DNA from: Desulfobulbaceae bacterium
Lineage (GTDB): Bacteria; Bacteroidota; Ignavibacteria; Kapaibacteriales; UBA2268
Direction of reading: 5' to 3'
Length of the DNA: 64,000 bases
NCBI GenBank assembly: GCA_018335795.1
Contig: JAGXRP010000036.1
Span: forward strand, 1 to 64,000
Shown here: in pieces, positions 9,618 to 19,472 of the stretch
Layout of the letters: every line of letters begins with the position of its first letter
How positions within the stretch are numbered: the stretch's first letter is position 1
Notes under the pieces: generated by a model
Database searches by the model: none
Told to the model about the DNA's origin: nothing
The model's input: the letters and a program-made list of their open reading frames with translations, nothing else
Position numbers and translations under genes: made by a program

Positions 9618-10538
9618 TTATTTTGAAGGTTCTGAATTATCGGATTCTTTTATTGCTTTTGATAATATTCTTCGTTCATAAATATATTTGCTGACTTCTG
9701 CTGCCAATAAAATGATTAGTGCCGAATAATAAATCCATATAGCCATAGATATCAAAACTGCATAAGTACCATAAAACTTGCCATAATCCGAAATCGAAAC
9801 TATATACCAAGCAAATATGAATCGCGCAGCTTCTATTCCAAATACACATATAAGTGTACTGACAACACGAACAAAACGGGGCAATTTTTTATTCGGTACA
9901 AATTTGAATATCAGGTAAAATAGTGCAAACGATGTTCCTACTGATACCGATAAAAGGACCATATCACTAAGTAAGGTACTAATAATTTCAGGCAAATAGT
10001 CGCCCATGAAATCTATGATAAAGTTGACAAGTGGAATTGCATACGAATATACCAAGAATAATACTGAAAATACAATTGTAAGAAGCATATCTTTCAATCT
10101 GTATAATATGAAAATTTTTGGGGATGCCAAGTCAAAAATTGCATTGAGTGATGTCCGTATAGAACTTATTAAAATAGACGAAATCCAAAGTAGCCCTATA
10201 ATTCCAATGGAACCAAACAGTGTGCTATGATTGAAAATTTTGTCTATCTCATCTAATATTGTTCGACTAATTTCTTGAGTCGCTTGCGTTTCGGGTAAGT
10301 AATCGTTTAGTAAACTTTCTAAAGTGATTGAAATCGAGGCTGTATCAAAAATCATTCCTAAAGTGAAAATCACTAATAGCATAAGCGGAATCATATAAAT
10401 CAAGATGTTGAATGCGATTCCGGCTGCCAACATATACAAATGGTGTTCCTCAATTCTGTCTGACACTCTGTCTAAGTGCATATAAACATTATAAATCCAA
10501 CCTTCTTTCTCTCGAAATTTCTTAATTATTGTCTTCAA
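9618..10538 (-). CDS. YihY/BrkB-family inner-membrane protein
   Basis: The 306-residue protein has about six hydrophobic segments and the family signatures: AAGIAFNILIYMIPLMLLV near residue 40, then SLNAIFD, a PNKKLPRF loop near 220, and YGTYAVLISMAIWIYYSALI near 260. Members were once called ribonuclease BN, but the enzyme is another protein; the family's function is not settled. The gene is 52 bases upstream of msrB on the same strand and may be the first gene of that run. No signal other than the membrane segments is visible. Confidence 0.88.
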   Translation of the reverse strand: MKTIIKKFREKEGWIYNVYMHLDRVSDRIEEHHLYMLAAGIAFNILIYMIPLMLLVIFTLGMIFDTASISITLESLLNDYLPETQATQEISRTILDEIDKIFNHSTLFGSIGIIGLLWISSILISSIRTSLNAIFDLASPKIFILYRLKDMLLTIVFSVLFLVYSYAIPLVNFIIDFMGDYLPEIISTLLSDMVLLSVSVGTSFALFYLIFKFVPNKKLPRFVRVVSTLICVFGIEAARFIFAWYIVSISDYGKFYGTYAVLISMAIWIYYSALIILLAAEVSKYIYERRILSKAIKESDNSEPSK

Positions 10539-10604
10539 AGTTCCATCGCATAATAATTTTACTTATTTTTATTGGCATTTTTAATTGACTAAAATAAAAA
10601 AAAA

Positions 10605-12275
10605 ATGAAAAAAATCGCTTTTTTCTTTTCTATAATGTCTTTGTTCTGGGCATGTGCCAATATTCAAGCACCTTCGGGCGGTCCACCAGATAAAACGCCA
10701 CCTGAGATTGTGACGTATTCGCCTGAAAACAATTCTATAAATTTCGAAGATAGGGAAATTAGGATAAAATTCAACAAATACATGAACAAGGCTAAAGTAA
10801 TCGAGAACCTAAGTATTTCGCCTTTTGTTGATTTGAAACACAGTTGGTCGGGTAAAGAATTACGTATTGAAATTGAAGGTGATTTGGACACAAATATTAC
10901 ATATTTGATAAATCTTGGCACTGAATATAGCGATTTGAACGGCAACAAGCCTGAAGCGGCTTTCAACTTGGTTTTTTCTGCCGGAAGCAAGATTGACAGT
11001 GGCATGATTCATGGTAAATCGCCAATCGTAACTACCGGTTATGTCGCCTTTTTATATAATCTCAACAACAAAAGCGGCGATACAATTAATCCTGCACACA
11101 CATTACCCGATTACCGTGTTCAATTAGGAACTTCGGGTGAGTTCACTTTTGCGGCTCTAAAGGATGGTTTATATAGACTGATGCTTGTTAAAGATGAATT
11201 TAAGAATAATCTCTATGACCCGGTTGACGCTTATTCATCTGCTATCAATGATATCGAAGTGCTTAATTCCATCTCAAAGCTCGTTTCTATCAAACCCGGA
11301 GCGATTATTGATGTTCGAGGTCCCGAGTTACGAGAAGTTTATCCTGAATTTTCCGATTTAATTGTTCTCACTTTTGACGAACCGCCTAGCCCAAAAGCCT
11401 TAAACAAAAAGTACTTTACTCTGAGTGATTCTATCGGAAATCAATTTGATATAGCTTCGGCTTTTAACTATCCGGATGAACCAAACAAAGTTCTCATTTC
11501 TATGGAACAGAGCTTAGATACAGGGAAAACTTACATTGTAAGAGCTGATAGTAACATTATGAGCGATACTCTTGGAAATAAAAGTATTGACTCTATGGTC
11601 ACGAAACGGTTCAATACTCCATTTGGTAATGACCCTGCCCCACTTAAGATTTTTAGCTTTGATTTATCTGATAGCGCCGGTAGTGTTCCTACTATGCCCG
11701 TTTTTAGGATGGTTTTCAATCGTGGCATTAATTTTGATTTATCACAGGTTGTCTCAAAAATCACTAATACGACTGATAGTTCGACTATTGAAATGAAATA
11801 TAGCTGGGAAACATCGAATATTTTGGAGTTTTCTCCTAAGGACTCATTAAAGGAGCGAGTTGCTTATGATTTCAATCTTTCCCTGAAGCTCAAAGGAAGC
11901 AAAACAACACAGAGTCTCGATACCAATGTAAATCGTTATTTTACGACAGGTGGGAGAAAGACAATTGGGTCTGCTAGCGGTACAATAGAGATGAGCGATA
12001 ATTTTTGCGATTCTAACGTCTATTTAGTATTCATGAATAAGAGCAATGACAAGTATTTGACAAAAGTATCTAACCGAACGTGGAGTATCAAAGATTTACC
12101 CGTAGGCGAATATACCGTTGAAGCATTTTGCGATATTGACGGCAATGGCACGTACTCTTTCGGCTATCCGTATCCATATGCCTTCTCTGAACCTTTCGTC
12201 ATATTCGAGAACCTTATTTCTATCAAAGCTCGTTGGAACATTGAAGATATCAATTTGAAAGTGAATGAAAACTAA
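10605..12275 (+). CDS. Ig-like (SbsA-type) domain lipoprotein
   Basis: The 556-residue protein has a lipoprotein signal (LFWACAN, lipid Cys17). It continues with APSGGPPDKTPPEIV, the usual opening of a Bacteroidota family with an N-terminal big Ig-like domain (about 30-130). Further beta-sandwich modules follow, and the C-terminal domain has the pattern DLPVGEYTVEAFCDIDGNG then RWNIEDINL, resembling carboxypeptidase-regulatory-like folds. It should sit in the envelope facing the periplasm or surface. Its role is unknown. The stop overlaps the start of trkH by 11 bases, so the two are translated from one message, an odd pairing with potassium uptake. Confidence 0.85.
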   Translation: MKKIAFFFSIMSLFWACANIQAPSGGPPDKTPPEIVTYSPENNSINFEDREIRIKFNKYMNKAKVIENLSISPFVDLKHSWSGKELRIEIEGDLDTNITYLINLGTEYSDLNGNKPEAAFNLVFSAGSKIDSGMIHGKSPIVTTGYVAFLYNLNNKSGDTINPAHTLPDYRVQLGTSGEFTFAALKDGLYRLMLVKDEFKNNLYDPVDAYSSAINDIEVLNSISKLVSIKPGAIIDVRGPELREVYPEFSDLIVLTFDEPPSPKALNKKYFTLSDSIGNQFDIASAFNYPDEPNKVLISMEQSLDTGKTYIVRADSNIMSDTLGNKSIDSMVTKRFNTPFGNDPAPLKIFSFDLSDSAGSVPTMPVFRMVFNRGINFDLSQVVSKITNTTDSSTIEMKYSWETSNILEFSPKDSLKERVAYDFNLSLKLKGSKTTQSLDTNVNRYFTTGGRKTIGSASGTIEMSDNFCDSNVYLVFMNKSNDKYLTKVSNRTWSIKDLPVGEYTVEAFCDIDGNGTYSFGYPYPYAFSEPFVIFENLISIKARWNIEDINLKVNEN

Positions 12276-14040
12276 GCTACTAAATGAAAAGGTCGCCATT
12301 TGGAAAAAAATCTTCGATATTACTTTTGTTATATCCGGATTGCTTGTACTTATTTGCCTGATTTTATTAATCGGTTTTTACCTGCCCGACACAACAATAG
12401 ACTTAATAATTATCATAGCTGATGTTGGGCTTTTAGCTTATTTAATACAAGAGTTTGGCAGATGGTTTATAGTTGCTAACCATAAGCAATATTTTCAAGA
12501 GCGTTGGATTGAGAACCTTATCGGTGTGCTCATAATATTCCAACTGATGTTTCCCGATGTCACAATGTATTTGCTATCATTTGTTTTGCCGAAATTAGCA
12601 TTTCGCGACTTTTTGATGATATATATGGCATTGATGTCGTTGACATTACTACTTCTTTTTGCGATTAAACTACTGAGATATAATCATCTTATAGCTAAAA
12701 TAAATATGCATCCGGGCGCAATCATCTCTATAAGTTTTTTTGTAGCTATTATGGTTGGAAGTTTATTGCTTATGCTACCGCGAGCTACACCACAAGATAA
12801 TCCGATAAGTTACATTGATGCATTGTTTACTTCTGCCAGTGCTGTTTGTGTTACCGGTCTTGTTGTTGTTGATACCGGGCGAGATTTTACTACAATTGGG
12901 CATGTGATTATAGCATTTTTGATTCAAATAGGTGGTCTTGGTGTTATGACATTGACTACCTTTTTTGCATTTGCAATCGCAGGCGGACTAAGTTTGAAAG
13001 TTCGAATAATGATGCGAGATTTGCTTTCCCAAGAAAGTGTTGATGAAGTAAAAAGTCTTTTGCTAAAGATTTTGGGATTTACATTACTTGTAGAAATTGC
13101 AGGTAGCTTCATCATGTATTTTTCTTTGGGCAAATCATTAGCAAATTTTGACAAAGTCGAATATTATTACTCCCTTTTCCATGCAATATCTGCTTTTTGT
13201 AATGCAGGATTATCTCTGTATTCAGATGGTTTAATGTATTTTACAATCAGAGATAATCATATTTATATTTGGACTATTGTTATACTCGTGGTAATAGGTG
13301 GGCTTGGTTTCACTGTTATAATGAATTTGACGGCTAAAATGTTGACCCAAAGGACTAAGCGAAATTATAGATTAACATTGACTACAAAACTGACTATTCT
13401 CACAACACTAATACTAATTTTTGGTGGTACGGCTTTGATTATGGTTTTTGAGCCTTGGGGCTACTTGATAGGCGATACCTTGTATGAAGAATTCTACCAT
13501 GCTACTTTTATCTCAGTATGTGCTCGAACTGCAGGATTCAACACTGTTCCGACTGATATGCTTTCGCACGCAACTTTGATTCTGGTTATGTTTTTGATGT
13601 GGGTAGGAGCCTCTCCGGGTTCTACCGGTGGAGGTATCAAGACTACTACTTTCGCTGTTACTATATATTCTTTATATTCAATGATTGTTGGCAAAGAACG
13701 AATTGAAGTTTTTAAACGTGAAATTCACTATAATACAGTCAAACAAGCATTTATGGTTGTAATTGCTTCAATTATGTTTATATTCGTCGGGTCTGTATTG
13801 CTTGTTTGGTTAGAACCTAAAATGGATACAACAGATTTAGTTTTCGAAGTGGTTTCGGCTGTTAATACAGTCGGGTTATCTCGCGGTGTAACACCTGATT
13901 TTAGTAATTCATCAAAAGTTCTGATTATTATTCTTATGTTTGTGGGTAGAGTTGGAGTTCTAACATTTTTATTATCATTACATATTCCGCGTCAGGAGCC
14001 AAAATATAAACTTCCAACGGAAAATGTAATAGTAGGATGA
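12265..14040 (+). CDS. trkH: Trk/Ktr-type potassium uptake channel subunit
   Basis: The 591-residue membrane protein has the four pore repeats of the TrkH/KtrB family. Their selectivity-filter segments are readable: SASAVCVTGLVVVDTG, SAFCNAGLSLYS, CARTAGFNT and SAVNTVGLSRG. The N-terminal 145 residues add four or more extra hydrophobic helices before the first pore repeat (MHPGAIISISF), as in several long Bacteroidota homologues. It moves potassium across the inner membrane together with the RCK protein encoded 8 bases downstream. The start overlaps the preceding lipoprotein gene. Confidence 0.93.
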   Translation: MKTKLLNEKVAIWKKIFDITFVISGLLVLICLILLIGFYLPDTTIDLIIIIADVGLLAYLIQEFGRWFIVANHKQYFQERWIENLIGVLIIFQLMFPDVTMYLLSFVLPKLAFRDFLMIYMALMSLTLLLLFAIKLLRYNHLIAKINMHPGAIISISFFVAIMVGSLLLMLPRATPQDNPISYIDALFTSASAVCVTGLVVVDTGRDFTTIGHVIIAFLIQIGGLGVMTLTTFFAFAIAGGLSLKVRIMMRDLLSQESVDEVKSLLLKILGFTLLVEIAGSFIMYFSLGKSLANFDKVEYYYSLFHAISAFCNAGLSLYSDGLMYFTIRDNHIYIWTIVILVVIGGLGFTVIMNLTAKMLTQRTKRNYRLTLTTKLTILTTLILIFGGTALIMVFEPWGYLIGDTLYEEFYHATFISVCARTAGFNTVPTDMLSHATLILVMFLMWVGASPGSTGGGIKTTTFAVTIYSLYSMIVGKERIEVFKREIHYNTVKQAFMVVIASIMFIFVGSVLLVWLEPKMDTTDLVFEVVSAVNTVGLSRGVTPDFSNSSKVLIIILMFVGRVGVLTFLLSLHIPRQEPKYKLPTENVIVG

Positions 14041-14047
14041 GGTTAAT

Positions 14048-14752
14048 ATGGCTACTAATAACAGATTTTGTGTAATTGGATTAGGCTATTTCGGATTGAA
14101 TTTGGCACTAAATTTAGCCGATGACGGTGCCGAAGTTCTTGCGATTGATATCAGTGAAGAAAGAGTTGATTTGATGCAAGATAGAGTCAGCTTAGCTGTG
14201 ACAATGGATTCGACCGATATAAAGGCTATAAAAAGTCTTGGCATCAAAGATATGGATGCCGTAATTGTAGCTATTGGCGAAGGTTTTGAGGCATCAATCA
14301 ATACTACTGCTATTTTGCAGGAGTTAGGTTGCAAAAGAATCATTGTTCGTGCGATTTCGCCTGTACATGAAAGATTGCTGAGACTGATGAATATTCAAGA
14401 ATTACTCGTCCCCGAAGCTGAAGCTGCAGAACATTTGGCAAGCAGGCTCATGATGCCCGGATTGCTCGAATCTTACGAAATAAATCGTGATTATAGCATT
14501 TTTGAAATCAAAGTGCCAAAGCGATTTATTGCCCAAACTTTGTTAAGCATCAATTTACGTACAACTTATAACATCAATCTTGTTACTGTGAAAAGAATCG
14601 TCAAATCTCGTGGACTTTTGACTAAAGGCGAAAAGGAAGTTGTAGATGTGATAGGTGTGCCATCACCGACTTATCTTTTCCATCCTGAAGATATTTTAGT
14701 GCTTTTCGGCAAAGAAGCTGATTTTATGAAAATTCTGGAATTAGACCAATAA
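14048..14752 (+). CDS. trkA: Trk/Ktr potassium system NAD-binding RCK subunit
   Basis: The 234-residue cytoplasmic protein has an RCK_N Rossmann fold beginning IGLGYFGLNLALNLADDG (residues about 10-27, GxGxxG) with the acidic end AIDIS for NAD(H) binding. An RCK_C domain covers about 145-230. It gates the TrkH/KtrB channel just upstream in response to nucleotides. A GAGG site lies before the ATG. The single RCK pair is of KtrA size, not the doubled E. coli TrkA, so ktrA would be an equally good name. Its stop overlaps the next start (TAATG). Confidence 0.93.
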   Translation: MATNNRFCVIGLGYFGLNLALNLADDGAEVLAIDISEERVDLMQDRVSLAVTMDSTDIKAIKSLGIKDMDAVIVAIGEGFEASINTTAILQELGCKRIIVRAISPVHERLLRLMNIQELLVPEAEAAEHLASRLMMPGLLESYEINRDYSIFEIKVPKRFIAQTLLSINLRTTYNINLVTVKRIVKSRGLLTKGEKEVVDVIGVPSPTYLFHPEDILVLFGKEADFMKILELDQ

Positions 14753-16587
14753 TGATAAGAGTGCTTCCTATTATTTTACTTATTTTCTTTTGTTCTATCT
14801 CCATTTCAACCGCTTATCAAATAGGCTTGAATGTAGAATCGGAACCTGTTAACCTATTTGAACTGAACACCAAAGCCGATGAGTTCGCTCCGAAATGGAA
14901 TCAATGGGAAAAGAAATTGTATTTCAACAGTTCAATCTCAGGTAGCTCTCTATTCTATACATCAGGATTTGCAGACAAGTTTTCTTCTCCAATTTTAGTA
15001 AAAAGTCCACTCAACCAATCCGGCGATAGCCGCTCTTACATTACATTCGCGAATTCCGGTGAAGCCTTCTTGGCTAAATTCACTAATTATGGGCGAAGAC
15101 CATATCTTAATTTGCATCGCAGTATTTATGTCAAAAACGGTTGGTCTGCTCCTGAAATTATTCAATCGCTTAAATTTGAAACTTTCGTGTCCCATCCGAC
15201 TATTTCGCCAGATGGTAATTTGCTTGTGTTCGTAACAGATTTGTATAATGAAAATAATGAAACAGATTTGTGGATGTCTTGGAGAAAGGAAGACAACACT
15301 TGGACTGAACCTATTCCAATTGATGAATTAAACTCTCATGGTAGTGAAATTACTCCTTTTTTGATGTCTTCGGATACTCTTTTGTTTGCTTCCAATGGTT
15401 ATGAAGGTCCCGGAGGTTATGATATTTTTTACTCAGTTTTTATAGAAGATAAGTGGGAACGACCTCGTCCGATTGCTGGAGTCAATACCGAATTTGATGA
15501 ATCTGACCCTTGTGTGTTCAATGTCGAGAATTTTCTGTTTGCTTCAAATCGCCCCGGCGGCGTTGGCGGACTTGATTTATATTCTACCAAGCTGGCACAA
15601 ATTGACCCAATGTACACCGATTTAGATGAAATAAAATTGAATCTTCAATTTCAAGTTTCGAATATTAACATCGAACGGCAAACTATCAACTATTCATACC
15701 CGATGCTGAACAGTATCCCGAAGTTCTTGATAGATAAATTAAGTGATGAGGCGCAAAGCAAAGGCAATATTTTCGCACAATTCTTACTATATTTATCCAA
15801 ATTATTAAAAAACAATCCTGATATGCAGTTGATTATAGAATCCAACGAGCATGGAAGGCGTCTTGCGGAAATGCTTATAAATTGGGATGTGAAAGCAGAG
15901 CAAATCAAAAATGACGCATCCGATGGCAATAACACCGTACTTTCGATAAATGTTTTAAACTGCGACGAATGTAATACCATCTCCACTAAAAATCTGATTT
16001 ACAATCTTAAGCCTAAAATGCTTGATGTTGCGATGTCAGTTGTTAATGCACCTGCTTATTTCGATATAGAGTTTATAGCAGAATTTAAAAATAAGTCAGA
16101 AGTGGTCAATTTAGATGCCGATACCCTCCCACAAAGATTCTTTCTGCCTTTGGCAAATTATGAGAACGAAATTTATAATTCCGACAACGTCGAATTCATA
16201 CTAAAAATTAAACAAAATGATGAAATCTTGAGTTCAATCTTCAAAAATCTTTTTGTGACACTTGCCGAAACTAACGAAGATTTGAACTATATTTATAATA
16301 ATAGTTTGTACTTATTGTTTTTAATTCCATGCTTTGACAGCAAATTATTATGCTCAACGGAAAACCTGAACCAATTGTTAAATTCTATTGTCTCAAAAAA
16401 TACAAATAAGGGCAAGTATGTAATTTTCTATACTGAAGAAATAAATGCAGGCTCTGCCCGCAATTTAGCTTCTCAACTTAAATCGCAATTTTCATCTCGC
16501 CAAGTTTCAATTCAAAAAATTAAGTCCGAAGACTTGCCTTCCGGTATTGACTCTCAAAATGCTGTTTTTATCGGTTTTGCGAACTAA
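14752..16587 (+). CDS. secreted PD40/TolB-like beta-propeller protein
   Basis: The 611-residue product has a signal peptide (MIRVLPIILLIFFCSISIST, then AYQ). From about 35 to 290 it has PD40/TolB-type propeller blades with the recurring cores HPTISPDGNLLVFVTDL, LFASNGYEGPGGYDIFYS and LFASNRPGGVGGLDLYSTKL. The second half (about 300-611) is mixed; its stretch LLKNNPDMQLIIESNEHGR...LAEMLI weakly recalls an OmpA-type peptidoglycan-binding fold, but the key motif is not clear. Similar propellers occur in T9SS-associated and OmpA-family envelope proteins. It is translationally coupled to trkA and overlaps the convergent subtilase gene by 20 bases at its 3' end. Confidence 0.8.
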   Translation: MIRVLPIILLIFFCSISISTAYQIGLNVESEPVNLFELNTKADEFAPKWNQWEKKLYFNSSISGSSLFYTSGFADKFSSPILVKSPLNQSGDSRSYITFANSGEAFLAKFTNYGRRPYLNLHRSIYVKNGWSAPEIIQSLKFETFVSHPTISPDGNLLVFVTDLYNENNETDLWMSWRKEDNTWTEPIPIDELNSHGSEITPFLMSSDTLLFASNGYEGPGGYDIFYSVFIEDKWERPRPIAGVNTEFDESDPCVFNVENFLFASNRPGGVGGLDLYSTKLAQIDPMYTDLDEIKLNLQFQVSNINIERQTINYSYPMLNSIPKFLIDKLSDEAQSKGNIFAQFLLYLSKLLKNNPDMQLIIESNEHGRRLAEMLINWDVKAEQIKNDASDGNNTVLSINVLNCDECNTISTKNLIYNLKPKMLDVAMSVVNAPAYFDIEFIAEFKNKSEVVNLDADTLPQRFFLPLANYENEIYNSDNVEFILKIKQNDEILSSIFKNLFVTLAETNEDLNYIYNNSLYLLFLIPCFDSKLLCSTENLNQLLNSIVSKNTNKGKYVIFYTEEINAGSARNLASQLKSQFSSRQVSIQKIKSEDLPSGIDSQNAVFIGFAN

Positions 16588-19408
16588 CAATGAACTTTTT
16601 GTATTCAATGCTTCCGTCAGTATAGCTAAAGGCAACGAAATAGATTCCGGAGGCTAATTTAGATGTATTGATAGAACTCATATGATTATTCGAACTTATC
16701 ACTTCTATTCCCAAAATATCAAATACTTTTATTGAACGCACAAGTTTGCCTTTAGGAGTTGTGAAGTTGAGCAACCCGAATGCAGGATTTGGGAATATAT
16801 TTGCGCTAATAATTTCATCTTCATCTTCAACGTTTGTACTAAGAGCCAAGCAATCAGCTAATTTTTTATCTAATCCTTCCAAAACTCCACCACCGATACA
16901 GAACCAACAAATTTTCTCTTCACTTGGCAGAATTGTACCATCGAAGCGCATTGCAATTACCGTACTTATATCATATATAGTATCTGTCTGCATACTTGTA
17001 TTGCTGTTTAGAGAACTGACGCGTTTTAATTCGTCAAAGTTACGAGTATTTCCATAATGCAATCCTGCCGCTTGAGCAGTTACATTGCCTCCTTGTGCTG
17101 CCACACCTGCCGCCATGACAACATAATTTTCATCTTCAGTATTCCAGGCTAATTGAGCCGCTGCATTTGATTCAGGCATATGGCTTGGTATTGCTTCGGG
17201 GAATAATCTCGTTTTATTCTTTTGGGCATTGACTCCGACATCCCAATCAAGCCAGTATCCTACGGACAAATCAAGCAGGGGTGAAGAACTTATATTCTTG
17301 ATTTTAACCCCAATCCGCACGAAATCGCTGTTTGGGTGGGGGAATGTTACGTCTTGAGTGATTTCCACGCCAATTTGTCTCATACCTGCAAATGAATCAT
17401 CAATTACAGAGATATGTTGGTCAGGGTTGATAAATCTCTTAATTGGCTTGAAATCGTACAATGATGCAGAGCCGTAATTATAAACAGCCCGATTTGATGA
17501 TTCGGAAACCATTATCGTTGAGTTTCTGTATAATTGATTGCCAACACTTTTGATTTTGAAACCGCTTCCTTGTGGTGTATTACCAGATGTTTCGAAGCCG
17601 AATTCTCCAATATCGCTCAATGAAAATTCAATTTTATTGTTCTCAAAGGTGCTTATTGTCTTATACGGAGTGAATGTGAATTTGAAAAAATCAGGTTCTT
17701 CATTGTCTGCATGAACTTCAAGTCTGAATATAACTTCACCTGTGTAATTTGCAAAAATCATAAATGCGAAATCTCCAATCCCGAAATCACTCTGTGCATC
17801 GACACTTTCGATTGCTAATACACTATCTGTCACAAATACAGCATTTGCAGGGTCATATGCCTCTTTTAGGACAAATCTTACATTGCTCGCAGAGCCAAGG
17901 TAATTTCGCAAATCTATAGACACTTTAACTATATCGTCGGCTACAAATCGGTCGGTTTTTGTGCCGCTAATATCCTTGAAAGTGTAATTTATAGGGACAA
18001 TACCATGAATATCGCTTGGTGTGCGATTGAACATTTTCGACATATTTAGTCTTCCGGGCGTTATCAAATAGTTGGCATGTGAAGAGTTTGCAATTGGGTC
18101 ATTACATCTTCTCACGAAATGAATTGATTGCAAAGCGGTTAATTCCGGATAGTGCGACCTTGCTAATGCGACTGCACCGGATACAACCGGAGCTGAGAAA
18201 GATGAACCCCCACCTGAACCTCCGTAGCCGTTATTTTGAGTTGTATAGAGATTACCGGGTGCGAGAATATGGGCTTGTATCCCGAGAACTGTACCGTTAT
18301 CAGGGAGGTCATTGATAGTAGATTCGCCAACACCGAGTACCCCGAAATATGCTGCAGGATAGTATGTGCTATATTTTGTACCACCACCTGAACCAATATT
18401 GCCGGCTGAAGAAACTATTGCAACATCTCTTGCAACTGCAAAATCTATGATTGATTGGTCAATATACGAAAATGGTTTAGGAGAACCCCAACTCAAATTC
18501 AAGACTTTGCAACCGCGTATTGCTGCATAAATTATGGAAGGATAAGCATGTGTCAAACGATTGTTTTCAATTATTTTGATTGGAATTAGAGTGGAGTTGA
18601 ATCCGACTCCGGCAATTCCAATGCTATTGTCTGATGTTGCAACTGCAATTCCGGCAACTTCTTGACCATGAGAGTTGGAGAAATTAGCTGTGTAATCCCT
18701 ATCTGTACCTTCTGATTCCCAGGCAAAATTATAACCCGCATAATCATCAATATAACCGTTCCCATCATTGTCAATGCCATCTCTAATTTCTCCTCCATTT
18801 TTTGAAATCGAACCGCTAATATCTTCGTGCTCTTGATTGACTCCGCTGTCACTAATTCCAATAATAACATTTGGGTTGCCTCTTTCAATTTCCCATGCGT
18901 CGAATGCTTTTACCAATTCCAATGCTGTCACTTGATTGTTTATTCGAGCATCATTAGGCATATAAATCATAAATTCGGGCAAATAGTAAGGCTCTGATAT
19001 TTCGATGAAACTATGCTCTTTCCGAAAATCATGAGCGAATGCGTTTGGTTCAAATTTGTCATGAAATTCGATTATATAAGTTCGGAGAAGTTTTTCCTCC
19101 GCTTTGATAATTTCAGAAAAGTTTTTGTGAGATGGATATTGGAATAGTTTTGACATCTTATGAGTCAAACTGATGCTATCAGGCAACATTTGTGATATTT
19201 TGCTAACTTTTGTATTTTTATCGGCAAATGTTGCCATATCAAACGCCGAAATACCGTACTTCACACGCACAATCAGCATATTATTTATGATTTTTATGCC
19301 GTTGTACTCAACTACATTTCCATCTTTTAGCTTATCATTTCCGTATAAATTTGAGCATGAAAGTGCAATTATCAAAGCACAAATCGCTAATCTAAAAAAA
19401 ATCAACAT
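16568..19408 (-). CDS. secreted subtilisin-family (S8) serine protease with T9SS sorting domain
   Basis: The ATG at 19408 (946 residues) is preferred to a TTG at 19420. A signal peptide is followed by an inhibitor-like propeptide (about 30-150), then the S8 catalytic domain. The triad residues are Asp187 (GISDSGVNQEHED), His247 (SHGQEVAGIA) and Ser403 (GSSFSAPVVSG), with the oxyanion Asn337 in SSAGN. A DNDGNGYIDD insert near 215 resembles a calcium loop. Beta-rich modules follow, and the last 80 residues (IFPNPAFGLLNF ... ASGIYFVAFSY ... YKKFIVS) form a T9SS type A sorting domain. It should be a secreted or cell-surface endopeptidase. The 3' end overlaps the convergent propeller gene by 20 bases. 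Confidence 0.92.
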   Translation of the reverse strand: MLIFFRLAICALIIALSCSNLYGNDKLKDGNVVEYNGIKIINNMLIVRVKYGISAFDMATFADKNTKVSKISQMLPDSISLTHKMSKLFQYPSHKNFSEIIKAEEKLLRTYIIEFHDKFEPNAFAHDFRKEHSFIEISEPYYLPEFMIYMPNDARINNQVTALELVKAFDAWEIERGNPNVIIGISDSGVNQEHEDISGSISKNGGEIRDGIDNDGNGYIDDYAGYNFAWESEGTDRDYTANFSNSHGQEVAGIAVATSDNSIGIAGVGFNSTLIPIKIIENNRLTHAYPSIIYAAIRGCKVLNLSWGSPKPFSYIDQSIIDFAVARDVAIVSSAGNIGSGGGTKYSTYYPAAYFGVLGVGESTINDLPDNGTVLGIQAHILAPGNLYTTQNNGYGGSGGGSSFSAPVVSGAVALARSHYPELTALQSIHFVRRCNDPIANSSHANYLITPGRLNMSKMFNRTPSDIHGIVPINYTFKDISGTKTDRFVADDIVKVSIDLRNYLGSASNVRFVLKEAYDPANAVFVTDSVLAIESVDAQSDFGIGDFAFMIFANYTGEVIFRLEVHADNEEPDFFKFTFTPYKTISTFENNKIEFSLSDIGEFGFETSGNTPQGSGFKIKSVGNQLYRNSTIMVSESSNRAVYNYGSASLYDFKPIKRFINPDQHISVIDDSFAGMRQIGVEITQDVTFPHPNSDFVRIGVKIKNISSSPLLDLSVGYWLDWDVGVNAQKNKTRLFPEAIPSHMPESNAAAQLAWNTEDENYVVMAAGVAAQGGNVTAQAAGLHYGNTRNFDELKRVSSLNSNTSMQTDTIYDISTVIAMRFDGTILPSEEKICWFCIGGGVLEGLDKKLADCLALSTNVEDEDEIISANIFPNPAFGLLNFTTPKGKLVRSIKVFDILGIEVISSNNHMSSINTSKLASGIYFVAFSYTDGSIEYKKFIVSSQNR

Positions 19409-19472
19409 CACTTTTCCCAAAATATTTTCATTTTATAACATAAAGACACATCAAAAGCAAAAAAGTCACAAA

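Noticed and set aside
9172-9681. Open frame of 169 codons on the plus strand
   Set aside because: Antisense to msrB and the end of the yihY-type gene; no family signature.
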